From: Massospora cicadina
Taxonomy: Eukaryota > Entomophthoromycota > Entomophthoromycetes > Entomophthorales > Entomophthoraceae
NCBI GenBank assembly: GCA_022478985.1
Contig: JAKSZP010015890.1
Location: 62,001 to 126,000 of the forward strand
Length of the DNA: 64,000 nucleotides
Reading direction: 5' to 3'
Below are positions 54,475 through 64,000 of the stretch, piece after piece. The translations under genes were made by a program, and so were the position numbers. Below the pieces are notes generated by a model. It searched no databases. It worked only from the letters and a program-made list of their open reading frames with translations, and was not told the DNA's origin. Numbering within the stretch: the first letter of the stretch is position 1; each line of letters begins with the position of its first letter.

Positions 54475-55671
54475 TATCATGTTTACATGAACTGATTATA
54501 GGCACCAACCCCAAGGATAAGGCTGGGAGGCAGGAGGTCCTGATGGTTAAGCATCAGGCCCTTCCTGACCTCAAGCCCACCTTGGACCAACATTGGGTAC
54601 AAGCCAAATATTCCCAGGTTGAAACAAGTAAGGTAAAAAACGCCAACCTTTGTCTCGGCTCAGGCGTTAAAATGGACAAGCTACATAATGAATGATGATG
54701 GGACAATCAGGTTGATTGGGAAATGGGGGTTCAAAACTGTTCCATTTATGAAATTATGATCTCAGGTTGAGTACAACATCAATCAATCACTTAAGTGAGG
54801 TCGTTTTCAAAGTTTGCTACCCTTTTGGACAGAAGCATGCGCCTATTGGTGCACCAAGGCTTGGAACCACTTCTGCTCACCCAGAATTTCCCCAAGGTTT
54901 TTTAGATATGCCCACTTATGACCTACGTTTATCGTTAATTTTTTTGCATTAAACCTTTCCATTAACTTACATTCTTATTATTATGGTTCTATGGATGAAC
55001 CTGTGTGCAGACCTCTTCAAGGAGATCTAAACAACATGGAATATTATATTTTATCTCAAATAACTAAAGTTTCCAGTGCACAATTGGGCTGCCCTGGTCC
55101 CCTCCAGATTAAGGCACCCAAGCCTCCTAGCACCTATTTACACTTGATGATGAACTCCCCTTTGGGATCCACCCAAGTGTTTTATTTAACCGAGGCAAGC
55201 CAACCAGGTGACAGGCATTACTGAAAGAAAGAAAGAAATGACATGAAACCTGAACAGGGTCAACTCCACTGAAGAAAGTTTTTCCACCTCCAGATTGGGA
55301 CTCAAATTTTCTGGTTACATCATGGGTAAGGTTTTCGTGTTATTAGACCTACTAACCGCCAATAGCTTCCTTTGGCTGGCACCCTGATTGATGTGCAAAG
55401 GGCAGGAATTGAACCCGCAACCTTCAGGTTGGTAGCCATACGCCCTTACTGACTCGCCTTCCACCCCTAGGGATCCACCCAAGTGTTGATATTTCTTGGT
55501 TATCTAATCCTGTATACCGCAATTTACACCCTTGCCTTGGTTCTCTTCAGCTCTGGGCCCCTGCACGGTGCCATGTTCCCCATTCTATTAAATGCTTGTT
55601 CCCTGGAGATGTGTATGTGCATCCTGCACCACCTCTCATGGAACTAAAGAGTTACAGATACTCTCTTAAAA
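54475..55671 (+). repeat. Solo LTR of the Gy1 family in LTR-E, carrying SN-2
   Basis: It starts TATCATGT (TG of Gy1 changed to TA) and ends CTCTTAAAA, aligned with CTCCTTACA of Gy1. The 5-bp TSD AATCC lies at 54470-54474 and 55672-55676, and the LTR-E sequence is continuous across it. Without SN-2 it is about 890 bp. It aligns with 1009-1848 over the entire length. Only one LTR is left, so the internal part was lost by recombination. Confidence 0.82.
55182..55469 (-). mobile_element. SN-2: tRNA-derived SINE
   Basis: The copy of 288 bp is flanked by a perfect 18-bp TSD GGGATCCACCCAAGTGTT (55164-55181 and 55470-55487). On the minus strand the 5' end is a tRNA-like head with B-box GGTTCAATTCC (55405-55415) and a paired T-arm. 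A body and the LINE-A-type tail follow (55182-55226: GGTTGGCTTGCCTCGGTTAA, then AT-rich). A GAAA microsatellite lies just before the tail. It matches SN-1 over its whole length. Confidence 0.9.
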
Positions 55672-55676
55672 AATCC

Positions 55677-56641
55677 AGTCAGCAAACATTGGGATAAGGA
55701 ATTGGGTGACAGCATGCTTTGCAAAATCAATCAGTAAAATTTTTAATTAAAAGTAGAGCGGACAGAGGCAGTGGCAAGCTGAATATGGTAGTTATGGTTT
55801 ATAGAGAGCAAAAGTGCAAGAAGATAAGAGAATGAACTGACAACCACCCCTGAGAAGGGAAGTTTCCTTAAGTACTGTGTGTTTCACATAGAGGAGTTAT
55901 TATGAGACTGGTTGTTTAGGGTTCAGCGATGGGATTTGGTTGGCTGGCGGGGAGGGGGTGGTGGAAAGTTCAGAATTTTGGCAAAAATTGAACTAAGTTG
56001 CAAATTTTTCCACATTTTTGCAACCAAACCAAGTCTTTGGTGCCAATCTGGACTCCAATCATCTGAATTGGCCTGTTCGCATGTTTTGGATTTTCCAGAT
56101 TTGTCCTGGGAGGCTGGGGCCCCTGGGCTGAGTTGTTCGGGACCTGGTCCAAATCTCACTTGGGTATTTACATGACCCAAACTTTCCAGATCCATCCCAG
56201 AGAGTTGGGGCAACTGGTCTGAGTCAATTAGTGTCTGGTTCAAAATCCAAATCATTCCACAACCTGATTTCTGGCACCGTCCAGTCCAGAACAGCTCCAC
56301 CAGACCAGAATTTGCAGACTGGGCTCCGATGTTGGTGAAGACTATTTTCTAAAAATTTTGACATAGTTTGCCTGGAGAGTGGGGGTTCCCAGGGGCCTGC
56401 CCATGGCCCTGGCATGCGCAATCTCTCTGCAGACCCTCTCTATTAAACTTACTAGGGTTGAGGAGGTGGTAAGGGAAGGGAACGGGTTATCCTTGGGGGG
56501 AAGAGTGGTCACCCAGTGCTCTTCTACCACATGCGCAAGTTGCTCAACTGTTATAGCGTTCCACTTGGGCCTTTAGACCTCTTTTTGTCCATGAGGAGTG
56601 TTTTTCTATACATTTTCAGGGGCTGGTCTTCATGACTTACA
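55677..56641 (-). other. Part of LTR-E copy 2, no gene
   Basis: This is the 5' part of the minus-strand LTR-E copy 2, aligned with about 6285-7250 of copy 1. It contains a short open frame EEHWVTTLPPKD (56527-56490) that is also open in copy 1 (DECWVTALPPRD, about 6400-6440). That is compatible with shared ancestry of the LTR and does not by itself show a gene. Confidence 0.65.
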
Positions 56642-57675
56642 TCCTCCCTTGGGGGTTGGGCCAGCGGCCGTTTCACTTCAATTTTCAAATGAGGCTCAAT
56701 CCTTATGCCCCTGGTGCAATTTGGCGCTCCTCCAAAAGCGATGGCCAATCTAAAGATAAAATTAAAAATCTAATAATAATTTGACCAGATTATGGAACCC
56801 TGAGTTGATGGCTGAACTAGTTTCAGTGAGCTGTTGTGGTCAACAGCATGTTACCAGTCAGCTCCTACCACTGCCCCAATTCTGGTGGCTGGCTCAGTGC
56901 TGGATGAATCCAATCCATTTGAGGCTCTCAAATAGATTAATTAGGATGAACAGTCATATCCTGTGAAGCCAGATTTTGCTTTGGAGGAGTTCTTCGTTGA
57001 CCCTCGCAATTTGTGTCCCCACCATTTTCGCCCTTAAAATGGTTTTTAATTTTATAAGAAATATTAATAAATGGTAGTTGAGGCTGAAGCTTCCACTTCC
57101 AACACCCTACTTCATCAGCAACTTCATGGGGTGATGGAGCCCTTTATTGAGGGTATTTCTTATCCCCAATTTTCCCCATATTTTTGAGGAAGATGAGAAG
57201 TATGAAGTTGAGGAGAAAGCTTTTGGTGAGAGCCATGCTTGCATTGATGAAGAAAAAACTTCCCTTTTTCAACCCCAATTATCCCAAAACCCACCAGAGC
57301 ATCAAGTCATTCGCTTTTGTGCCTGCTCTAATCACTTTTGCTGAACATCAACTTGCTTAATATGTTGAGGCAATAGACACTTCCAACCTCATTAACAAAG
57401 AAAACACACAATTACGCCTCCTTATGCCACATGTTGCCAATGCTCCTAGCCCAATGTTGTTCTCCATGGTCTGCCAGCTAAAGCAGGCACTGAACAAAAG
57501 TTAATCAAAGCTTCCTCACCTACTGTATGGTTTCCTAAGCTGTTTGCTGAGGTGCCATATTAGAATTTTTTTCATTTCTGATGATCTCTTTGTTTGGACC
57601 ATTTGCAAATAAAGATGCATGGCTGCTTCCCTTTTTGGGTTGGGCACCACTAGTGCTAAAAGAAAGAAGAACATG

Positions 57676-58640
57676 TCATGAACTGGTAATTATCTTTCCT
57701 TGTAAGGAAGTGGTCAAACATTCCTGAACTTCCTTTATGCTGATTTGATAGAAGGCGTTCAAATAGTTTAGCATGTTAAAAACTCTGGCCTTCTCAGAAT
57801 AGCGAAAAATTTGCTGCTTAAGGGGCATTGAATGGGGGCGGGGATCATTACATTTTTTAGATTCATAATCAATGCAAGGTTTTAATGAGTTGGTTGATTT
57901 CTCTTTGAATAACAAAGGGGAGCAAATGAAAATAATTAGAGATCTGACCATTTAAAAATGTTTAGTAACACAAACATCTAGGGACGCCTCCTCTCTTAAA
58001 AATAGGGGGTAGATAGGTGAGAATATTTTAACAAAGTCAACTTGCAGCTTAAATTCAAAGTCAAACTTTGTGTGCGCAGACAATAGGCGAGCTTTAGAGG
58101 AGTCAAACATGTCTGCATAAGCTCTGATACACTCAGGTAGGCTAGTTGAGGGAGCAGGATTTATAGCTAGGTGCATAGCGGCAAGACCAGCCTTGGGAGA
58201 AAGTTCCCACTTCCTTGGCGACACCATGATGCTTCAATACAGGCAAAAAATGTTAATAGTATCTCCCCTTAGAAGTTTTGCATGTATGGTTGCATCTGTG
58301 AGAGTTGTACAGATGTCAAAACGCCACCACTAGCGTACAACCAAAACAAAAAATACAGAAGCTAAATTATCATATAGAAGGTCTTCACAAATCATCCATT
58401 GCCTTCACTGAAAGTGACTAGGGACAGCACTTTGTGATTAATGAATGACTTTAGATGCACCGCCCTTTACAGATTAGCCACCCTAAAAGGGTAGGTCTAA
58501 GGCTTTTGCAAGATCCTTATAGTTAAAGTTTTTAATAGCGCTGGTGTCTACCTAAGTAAAAGCTTGGTAGCACATTCCAGAGGAGGTGAAAGTGACCAGG
58601 AACAAGAAGTATGAGGATGAAGATTGACTAGTTGGGGCAA
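57676..58640 (-). pseudogene. Gypsy protease and RT remains (possibly Gy4)
   Basis: On the minus strand the protease text VDTSAIKNFN lies near 58550-58520, followed by LAKALDLPF. RT begins at 58227 (SSKARLLSAHTKFDFEFKLQ, the 'A..LPPHR..D..I.L' region) and continues at 57951 with SLKPCIDYESKKCNDPRPHSMPL and ARVFNMLNYLNAFYQISIKE (palm, about 57790-57740). The text ends at about 57680, where HL-4 begins. The part with YxDD is not seen. It may be the upstream half of the element whose integrase is at 22028-23404. Confidence 0.7.
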
Positions 58641-59040
58641 AAATAGATAAACCAACCATGAGCCTATGCGGTCAGGAATAGCATTGACCGTCACATAGCC
58701 TTAGTTTCACCTAAGGGGAATACTAAGGCCAAACAGGCAGGTTATGATGACTCACCCCTTGAAGATTGAACAAAAAATAAATTAAATGTAAACTTTCATA
58801 AATGATATTACGGCAAGAATGTTATTACTTGACCAAAATTTAGTAAATTTAAAAATTAATCAAAGGTTGATAGTATTAAGTTAATTTATAGCTCAAGACA
58901 AACTTTTAATTGGCTAAAATACTTGTCAGATGCTCTAGAATGGGTCTAGACAAAAATTTTGGAGGCCAAGATTCTCAGAATCAACCCACTAAGGGCTAAG
59001 TTGCCCAATGGCTCAGCAGGAACTTCCCCAAGCATATTTG
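58640..59040. other. No gene recognised
   Basis: The stretch between the protease remains and LINE-A2 is A/T-rich with no recognisable domain. By position it could be the upstream Gag end of the minus-strand gypsy element. Confidence 0.3.
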
Positions 59041-59099
59041 ATTAATTTAATCTATTGTGGGGAAGGCCAACCATGGGACGGACACTTCCGAATATAATT

Positions 59100-62000
59100 C
59101 AAAAGACAAAACTTTTTACCAGGAAAGGCACCCCAGAGACGCGATGCTATCTCTTGTTGCCAGCGGGAACGCCACTTATGGAAAGGGGGAGGAAACGTGT
59201 GATGGGGCCGTAGCCACAATTGAACACGTGTGGAGGAAGGGGGCTGATTTGATGAACCAGACTGGGAACCAGAAGGAGACCAGCTGTCGGCGACGCGGTG
59301 GGAGGTATCCAAAAATCCACACTTGAAAGTGGTCCACCAAATGAGACCGGAGCTGTGGACAGCTTCTGGGAGAGTGGGGGTGGAGCCTGTAATGGCATCT
59401 AAGACAATCGTGTGGATGGTCCACATGGCGATCGCAACCACCAAAGCATGGAGGGAGGGTGGAAGGGAGGAGGCCATTGGTAGAGCAAACATATTCCTTG
59501 ACAGAATGAAGGGATGCGTTTGATCCTGGCCCAGCAGACGTCAAACTTCGCGCCATATCACGTTAGAGGTGGGGCACTTCTCCAGGCGGTGGAACAGCGT
59601 TCCATACTGGCCACACACGACACAGGATGAGTGTAAAGCGTTAGAGCGCTCAGCTGTATGATACACCCACCTCAGGAAGCGCCACACATGAGAGCGGACT
59701 TGAGGCTGCAACAGAGGATGGTGTGCGTATTTCCAGATAGTTTTTTGGGTCTCAATGGAGTAAGGGATGTCCATCATGTCCAGGTAGTCCACCCTGGATA
59801 GGACATGGGGTCGAATGGGGATCACGCCATCATGGATGGGTAGCCCCTGTACCTCTTGTGTGAACTGAGGGGAGGGGCGGCCTCTCTGGGCTGTGTGTCC
59901 GCTAATACAAATTCTCCGCTCAGCGCTCCGCATGGAGAGGAGGATTCGTTTGTAGTGGGTTTTAGTCCTGTGAGGGCCTGTGGCCGATGGGTGTTAAGCG
60001 AGGTATTTCATCAGGGAGTGTGGGTTTGATGGGTTGTTGAGGCCCAAGGCTCATGAGAAGTTGGAGTGGGCCGCGCGGGACCAGTGTTGGGGGGGGAGCG
60101 TAGGGGCGGTGATGGCCGCTATCTAGGTACCCAAGATCTTGGCAGCATGGGCTCTGATATCGAGCAGACCCATGCCACCTTGATGGTGAGGGCCAAACAT
60201 GACCTCTAGCCATACTGGTGGAGGGCGGCCTGACCAAAGCCATCCTTGCAGCAGGGCATACAAGGATTTGAAGAAGCTTGGGGAGAAGGGGATGGTGTGG
60301 GCTCCTAACCAGACTTTGGAGAGGAGCATAGAGTTAGCTAAAACAACCCTGCCAGTAAGGGAAGTAGGGTGGGCTCTGAGAGAGGCGATTCATTTCTTCA
60401 TGTTGTCAAGAATACGGCTCTCCATTACTGCTGACGCGTATCCGCCTGCCTCCACCCACACGCCCAGATGGTGTACCGGTCCTATGGTAGGGCGTGGCAT
60501 GAAGGGAAGCACTAGTGGGGCGATGTGTGTTGAGCTGGTAGGGCGAGGACGTGGGTGAGCAGATGGGCCAGGTTGCGAACTAATTGCTGGGGCCCAGCAG
60601 TTCTGAGTTTGACCAAGGAGGATGATTTCGGTTTTGGAAGCATTCAGTGCAGCATTGCTTACCCGGGAATACTCCTGGATGAGAGCTTTAAGTGCACGTG
60701 CATCTTTTTTATCAGACACCCCAACCACACAGTCATCTGCGAACGCCATCATCTTGACTGGGGCTTGGCCTGGCACATGGACCCCAGTTAGTTGAGCATT
60801 CACATTTCGCAGTAGTGGGTCAAGGCTGAAGTTGTATAAGAGTGGGCTGAGGGGGTCCCCTTGTCACAAGCCCCTTTGAGGGCAGACTACTTCTGTTAGG
60901 AAGCCAGGGCCACGTACTGCCATTGTTGCAGATTCCGTGAGCAGCATCACCCAGTTGATGAAGCGAGGGGGTAAGCGGAATTGATGGAGGCAGGCCCTGA
61001 GGTATTCCCAGTTTACTCTATCATAGGCCTTCTGTTGGTCCAAGAATACAAGTGCCCCAGAGGCTGTGGACTGACATGCATTAGCCACAGAGTGCACGTT
61101 ATCCCAAATCGACCTTCTGGGTATGAAACTGAATTGTTCTGGGGAGATGGTGGCAGTTGCTACAGTCCCTAAATGGTTAGCCATAATTTTTGTTAAAATT
61201 TTTGTGTCTGTGTTAGTTAAAGAAATGGGGCGCCAGTTGGCTAAGTCTAGCTTATCCCCTTTCTTGAAAAGTGTGACCGTAAAGTCCTCATGTCCTCCTG
61301 GTAGGAGGCGCGTTTCCAAAAGGCTCTGGTTAAGTGAAGCAAGAAGTAGTGGGGATATATATTTGAAGTATTTTTTGTAGAATTCATATGGGATGCCATC
61401 TGGGCCTGGGCATTTCTGGTTAGGTGCACCGCGGATGGCTGTCCATAATTTGTTCGGAGTAATTAAATTCATTATTTCTGGGTATTAAGAAATGGTGCAG
61501 ATGTGGGCTTGGTCAAGAAATTCTGCCATTTTGGCCAGCTGAATTAGATCAGATCGGTATGACTTGGAGTAATACTTCTATATTTTGATTGCCACTTTGG
61601 CTGGCATATCTGTGGTGGAATTGTCCGATCTTCACACCTGTGTGCAGGCCACGCTATGGCATGGTGCGAAATTTTTTTTAAAAATGTATGTGGTACACTT
61701 GTCACCCTTTGTGATGCATTTGGCCCTGTATTGAACACAAACCTAATGTTTGTGTTGTCTTTTGAGCGCGTTGAGGTGGGCGGCTGCTTCTGCCCATTTC
61801 TGGCCCCATGCAGGGCTATATCCTGTAGTGGGGATATTGGACTCCAGGTGTGCCAATTCTGCCAGAGTGCACAAAATGGTTGCTGATGTGGCTCGTGAGC
61901 ATCTGGAGGAGAGGTGGCAAGAGTGTCAGATGGTATCCTCTTTGAAGGTTGCCCATGTGGAGATGGGGTCCGCGCAGAACGGTGTTACAAACTCTTTTGT

Positions 62001-62830
62001 CAAAGTTGCTTCTTTCACCCAAGTGGAAAATCCTGGCGACGCGAGTTTGGGGGGGCGGAGCTTGCACCAATGTGGGGCCCTGGCCACTGTAGTGGGTAGG
62101 TGGTAGGTTATCGAGACCAGTCAGTGGTTATGAATTCCATTTTTGTTGTTTTGAAGTGGGAGATGTGGGGTTGGAATTTCGCTGGCATTAGGATAAGGTC
62201 GATGCAGGTCATGGACCTTAATTAGCCATTGTGGACGTGGGGGCGCGTCATGTTTTTGATCAGCGGGGCATGTCATGGTAGCACATCCATTATCCTGAAG
62301 GTGGCCTTTAGAACGCGCAGTTCTACGTGACCCTGGGGGGCGTGGGGTGAGGAAGGCCACTGGTCTGTTGGTGTGTTTAGCCAACAGTTCATGTCACCAA
62401 CTATGAATGGGTTTGGGGGTAGTGAGAGGGATTTGACCAACGAGAAAAATTCCTGATGCTCGCATGCACTGTTTGGGGCATAGATATTGATGATTGCGTG
62501 CGCTATGTCAGCCCACAAGAAAGTGACAATGAGAACTCGGCCATTTAGGAATGTTTCTGATGATACAAATTTGAAGAGATTGTTTCTCCAAACTAGCACC
62601 CCACAGTGCTCTGACCAAAAGGATAGGGATGATAGGTGCATGAATAACAAAGTCTCCTCGGAACCTCATGGACAGTGGGACTCCTGGATGGCCAGGATAT
62701 ACACGGTTAAATTTTGTTGTAAAAAACTCAGTTTCCTAGCCTGGGACAGTGAGGCCTTGATTCCTGCGATATTCAACGTCCCTAAAGTGAACGTTATCCC
62801 CATTGCACCTTAGGTGCGAGGGGGCGGGCA
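59100..62830 (-). pseudogene. LINE-A2 ORF2 (endonuclease and reverse transcriptase)
   Basis: Endonuclease text at 62650-62273 includes EHCGVLVWRNNLF, INIYAPNSA and FIVGDMNCWLN (the GDxN catalytic motif intact, about 62395-62380). RT lies at 61472-60864: KCPGPDGIPYEFY, FTVTLFKKGDKLDLANWRP, FSFIPRRSIWDNVH and LVFLDQQKAYDRVNWEYL, then MAFADDCVVGVSDKKD with FADD at 60732-60743. The C-terminal part has VMFGPHHQGGMGLLDIRAHA (about 60200) and zinc-finger-like HSSCVVCGQYGTLFHRLEKC (59630-59575). About ten breaks occur. Confidence 0.85.
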
Positions 62831-62983
62831 CCTGGGCCCACTAGCCTCCTCTAGATCCCCATGGGCCTTCATGGAAGCGCGGGTGTTAGCAGCAACGCTA
62901 TCAGGATTTTTGTTGATTTTAGCAGAGAGGTTTGCATTGGCTTTTGCCTTTGCTTTTTGTTTCCCTGACATCAGACAAATTTT

Positions 62984-63984
62984 TTATGGTGTGGATGCAG
63001 GTGATTGTGGTGCATCAACGTTCTGGTCAAAAAAAAATTCTGGTTTTATTTGCCCCAGGTCAGTTTTGACCAGAGCTTGGTTGCAATGATTGGGTGAGAT
63101 CGAATCCCCCATCAGATCCTCAGATCGGGTGGCCCAATTGGCATGGGTTTCCCTATCTAATTGGATGATGGATTCCCAATTTGCTTCCACCGCGAAGGTT
63201 TTGATGTCCTCCTGGCGTTGGGAGTGTGGGATAGTGGTGGTGGCTTTGGCCGCTTCCTTGGCCGCGGCCCTGTGGGCCTGCTTGGCCTTCTTCCACTCTT
63301 GCGGGGAGATGGGCTTTACCAGTAGGTAGCAGCCTTGTGCTTCCCACGGGAAAGCCTCTTTGGTGCTTACAGTTGGTTCGTAGTGCGCCTCTCCGCTGGC
63401 CATGGCTGCTGAGGGGTGCTCTTGGAATGTGACGCCCTCCTTGGTGGGGCATGCATGCGCCTTATGGCTGAACGCATCACAGTGGGTGCAGATGGGGGGC
63501 GCGCTGTCCACGGTCACCTGGAATGGCCGGGTGGTATGCCCTTTGATCCTAATAAAAGTGGAGTGTGGGATCTGGGTTAGGTCCTTTGCAATCTCATCAG
63601 TTGGGGTCAGAACTGTGATGGCTTTGCCGGTGCACAGGTGTGGCATCAGCGTGAAGCGTTGCATTTTGAAAGATTGTATTTCGCCATATACAGCGAGACC
63701 ATCTTTCAGGTGTTGTTCCAAAATGTCACATTTTACTGTAGTAGGCAAAAAGTCAAACGTGAGAAAATTTGGTTTGATTTTATTCATCTGGTGTGTTTGG
63801 TTTTGATGACCCATTGCCCTATGGGGAGGTCGACCACTACGTGCACCGCAGCAGCCTCATCTGCTGCCTCTTTGTTTTTGAAACCTAGGTCCAGCCAACC
63901 GCGTGACATGGAGTGAGGTGCGATGTACACCACAGTCGGGAAAAAAGTGTGCACATCTTCAAAAAAATTTTCCCATAAAGCCAT
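62984..63984 (-). pseudogene. LINE-A2 ORF1 (CCHC RNA-binding protein)
   Basis: The N-terminal text at 63984-63785 reads FFPTVVYIAPHSMSRGWLDLGFKNKEAADEAA. The next frame (63814-62984; 276 codons open) has FDFLPTTVKCDILEQHLKDG, the knuckle CTHCDAFSHKAHACPTKEG (63449-63490 for the CX2CX4HX4C part), an Ala/Lys-rich helix KKAKQAHRAAAKEAAK, and NWESIIQLDRETHANW. The first two motifs have counterparts in the half-LINE proteins. The frameshift between the two frames near 63800 is the only break seen here. Confidence 0.82.
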
Positions 63985-64000
63985 TTGTTGGATGTCCAGA

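Larger units (their letters stand above)
51865..56641 (-). repeat. LTR-E copy 2: solo LTR in HL-4, carrying HL-2 and a Gy1-type solo LTR
   Basis: On the minus strand it starts TGTAAGTC at 56641 and ends CATGACA at 51865. The TSD GAGGA (plus TCCTC) lies at 51860-51864 and 56642-56646. The parts left after removing insertions (51865-51898, 53822-54474 and 55677-56641) align along the whole of copy 1 at 6285-7909. It therefore hosts HL-2 and a solo LTR with SN-2. Confidence 0.85.
51376..57665 (+). mobile_element. HL-4: 5'-incomplete half-LINE, split by LTR-E copy 2
   Basis: The parts are 51376-51864 and 56647-57665. The first carries YFDLRFRSKANAVAAAKLQL (about 51400-51460), LPSHLSPECFHHELM (51537-51585) and a knuckle-like CAMCSLCFELDHLKC (about 51775-51825). 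After the LTR-E insertion the text continues LPWGLGQRP (about 56647) and NPFEALK...IN (about 56908), matching NPWEFLDEIDK of HL-1. The 3' end is a decayed tail near 57620-57665 (GGGTTGGGC, then AAAAGAAAG). The first 400 bp of the family are missing at the Gy5 boundary. Confidence 0.65.
59041..64000 (-). mobile_element. LINE-A2: Tad/I-like LINE, 5' end outside the window
   Basis: On the minus strand ORF1 (from beyond 63984 to about 62980) is followed by ORF2 with endonuclease, RT and C-terminal region (62830-59100). The 3' end has TGTCCGTCCCATGGTTGG (59041-59090), the LINE-A tail, although its last part is changed (ACAATAGATTAAAT). It matches LINE-A1 in motif text throughout. The 5' end and TSD lie outside the window. 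Confidence 0.88.

Overview
The window is a eukaryotic, repeat-only stretch with no host gene, rRNA gene or clear stand-alone tRNA gene. It is built from Ty3/gypsy LTR retrotransposons, Tad/I-like non-LTR retrotransposons (LINEs with a CCHC-type ORF1 and an endonuclease/reverse-transcriptase ORF2), ORF1-only 'half-LINEs', a tRNA-derived SINE family and solo LTRs. Nearly all coding regions carry stops and frameshifts. The chromodomain at the end of one gypsy element and the LINE types point to a fungus, more likely a basidiomycete with a large repeat-rich genome. That is an inference; a plant or another eukaryote is not formally excluded.

The layout can be read from target-site duplications (TSDs). 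Family names used here: Gy1-Gy6 (gypsy), LTR-E (solo LTRs), LINE-A and LINE-B, HL (half-LINE), SN (SINE). Positions 1-1848 are the 3' end of a plus-strand chromovirus (Gy1) with its 3' LTR. Positions 3034-22013 are half-LINE HL-1, split by the gypsy element Gy2 (3904-20946, TSD GCACT). Gy2 itself contains an LTR-E solo LTR (6285-7909, TSD TTGCC) and a complete gypsy element Gy3 (10352-19550, TSD AATGG). Positions 22028-23404 hold minus-strand gypsy integrase remains (Gy4), followed by LINE-A1 (about 23405-28600, minus).

From about 28700 to 51375 lies minus-strand gypsy Gy5. It is broken by half-LINE HL-3 (29028-30914, TSD of 16 bp) and by gypsy Gy6 (32177-46544, TSD CTCAT). Gy6 carries LINE-B (35894-42348, 15-bp TSD with one mismatch), SINE SN-1 (45496-45782) and an unidentified GC-rich insert near 43.4-43.9 kb. 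Positions 51376-57665 are half-LINE HL-4, split by a second LTR-E solo LTR (51865-56641, TSD TCCTC). That LTR holds half-LINE HL-2 (51899-53821) and a solo LTR of the Gy1 family (54475-55671, TSD AATCC), which is itself hit by SINE SN-2 (55182-55469, 18-bp TSD). Gypsy protease/RT remains (57680-59040, minus, possibly the same old element as Gy4) and LINE-A2 (59041 to the window end, minus) close the window.

The most interesting biology is a three-member retroposition system. LINE-A, the half-LINEs and the SINEs end in the same roughly 45-nt 3' tail (core GTCCCCTGGTCAGCTTGCCT, then an A/T-rich end). The half-LINEs are discrete units of about 1.9 kb with their own TSDs that encode only an ORF1/Gag-like CCHC protein. 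This suggests that LINE-A reverse transcriptase recognises the tail and mobilises an ORF1-only element and a tRNA-headed SINE in trans. LINE-B has a different 3' end (TAGTACTA plus A's); a 14-bp insertion with a 21-bp TSD at 50401 looks like an extreme 5'-truncated product of it.
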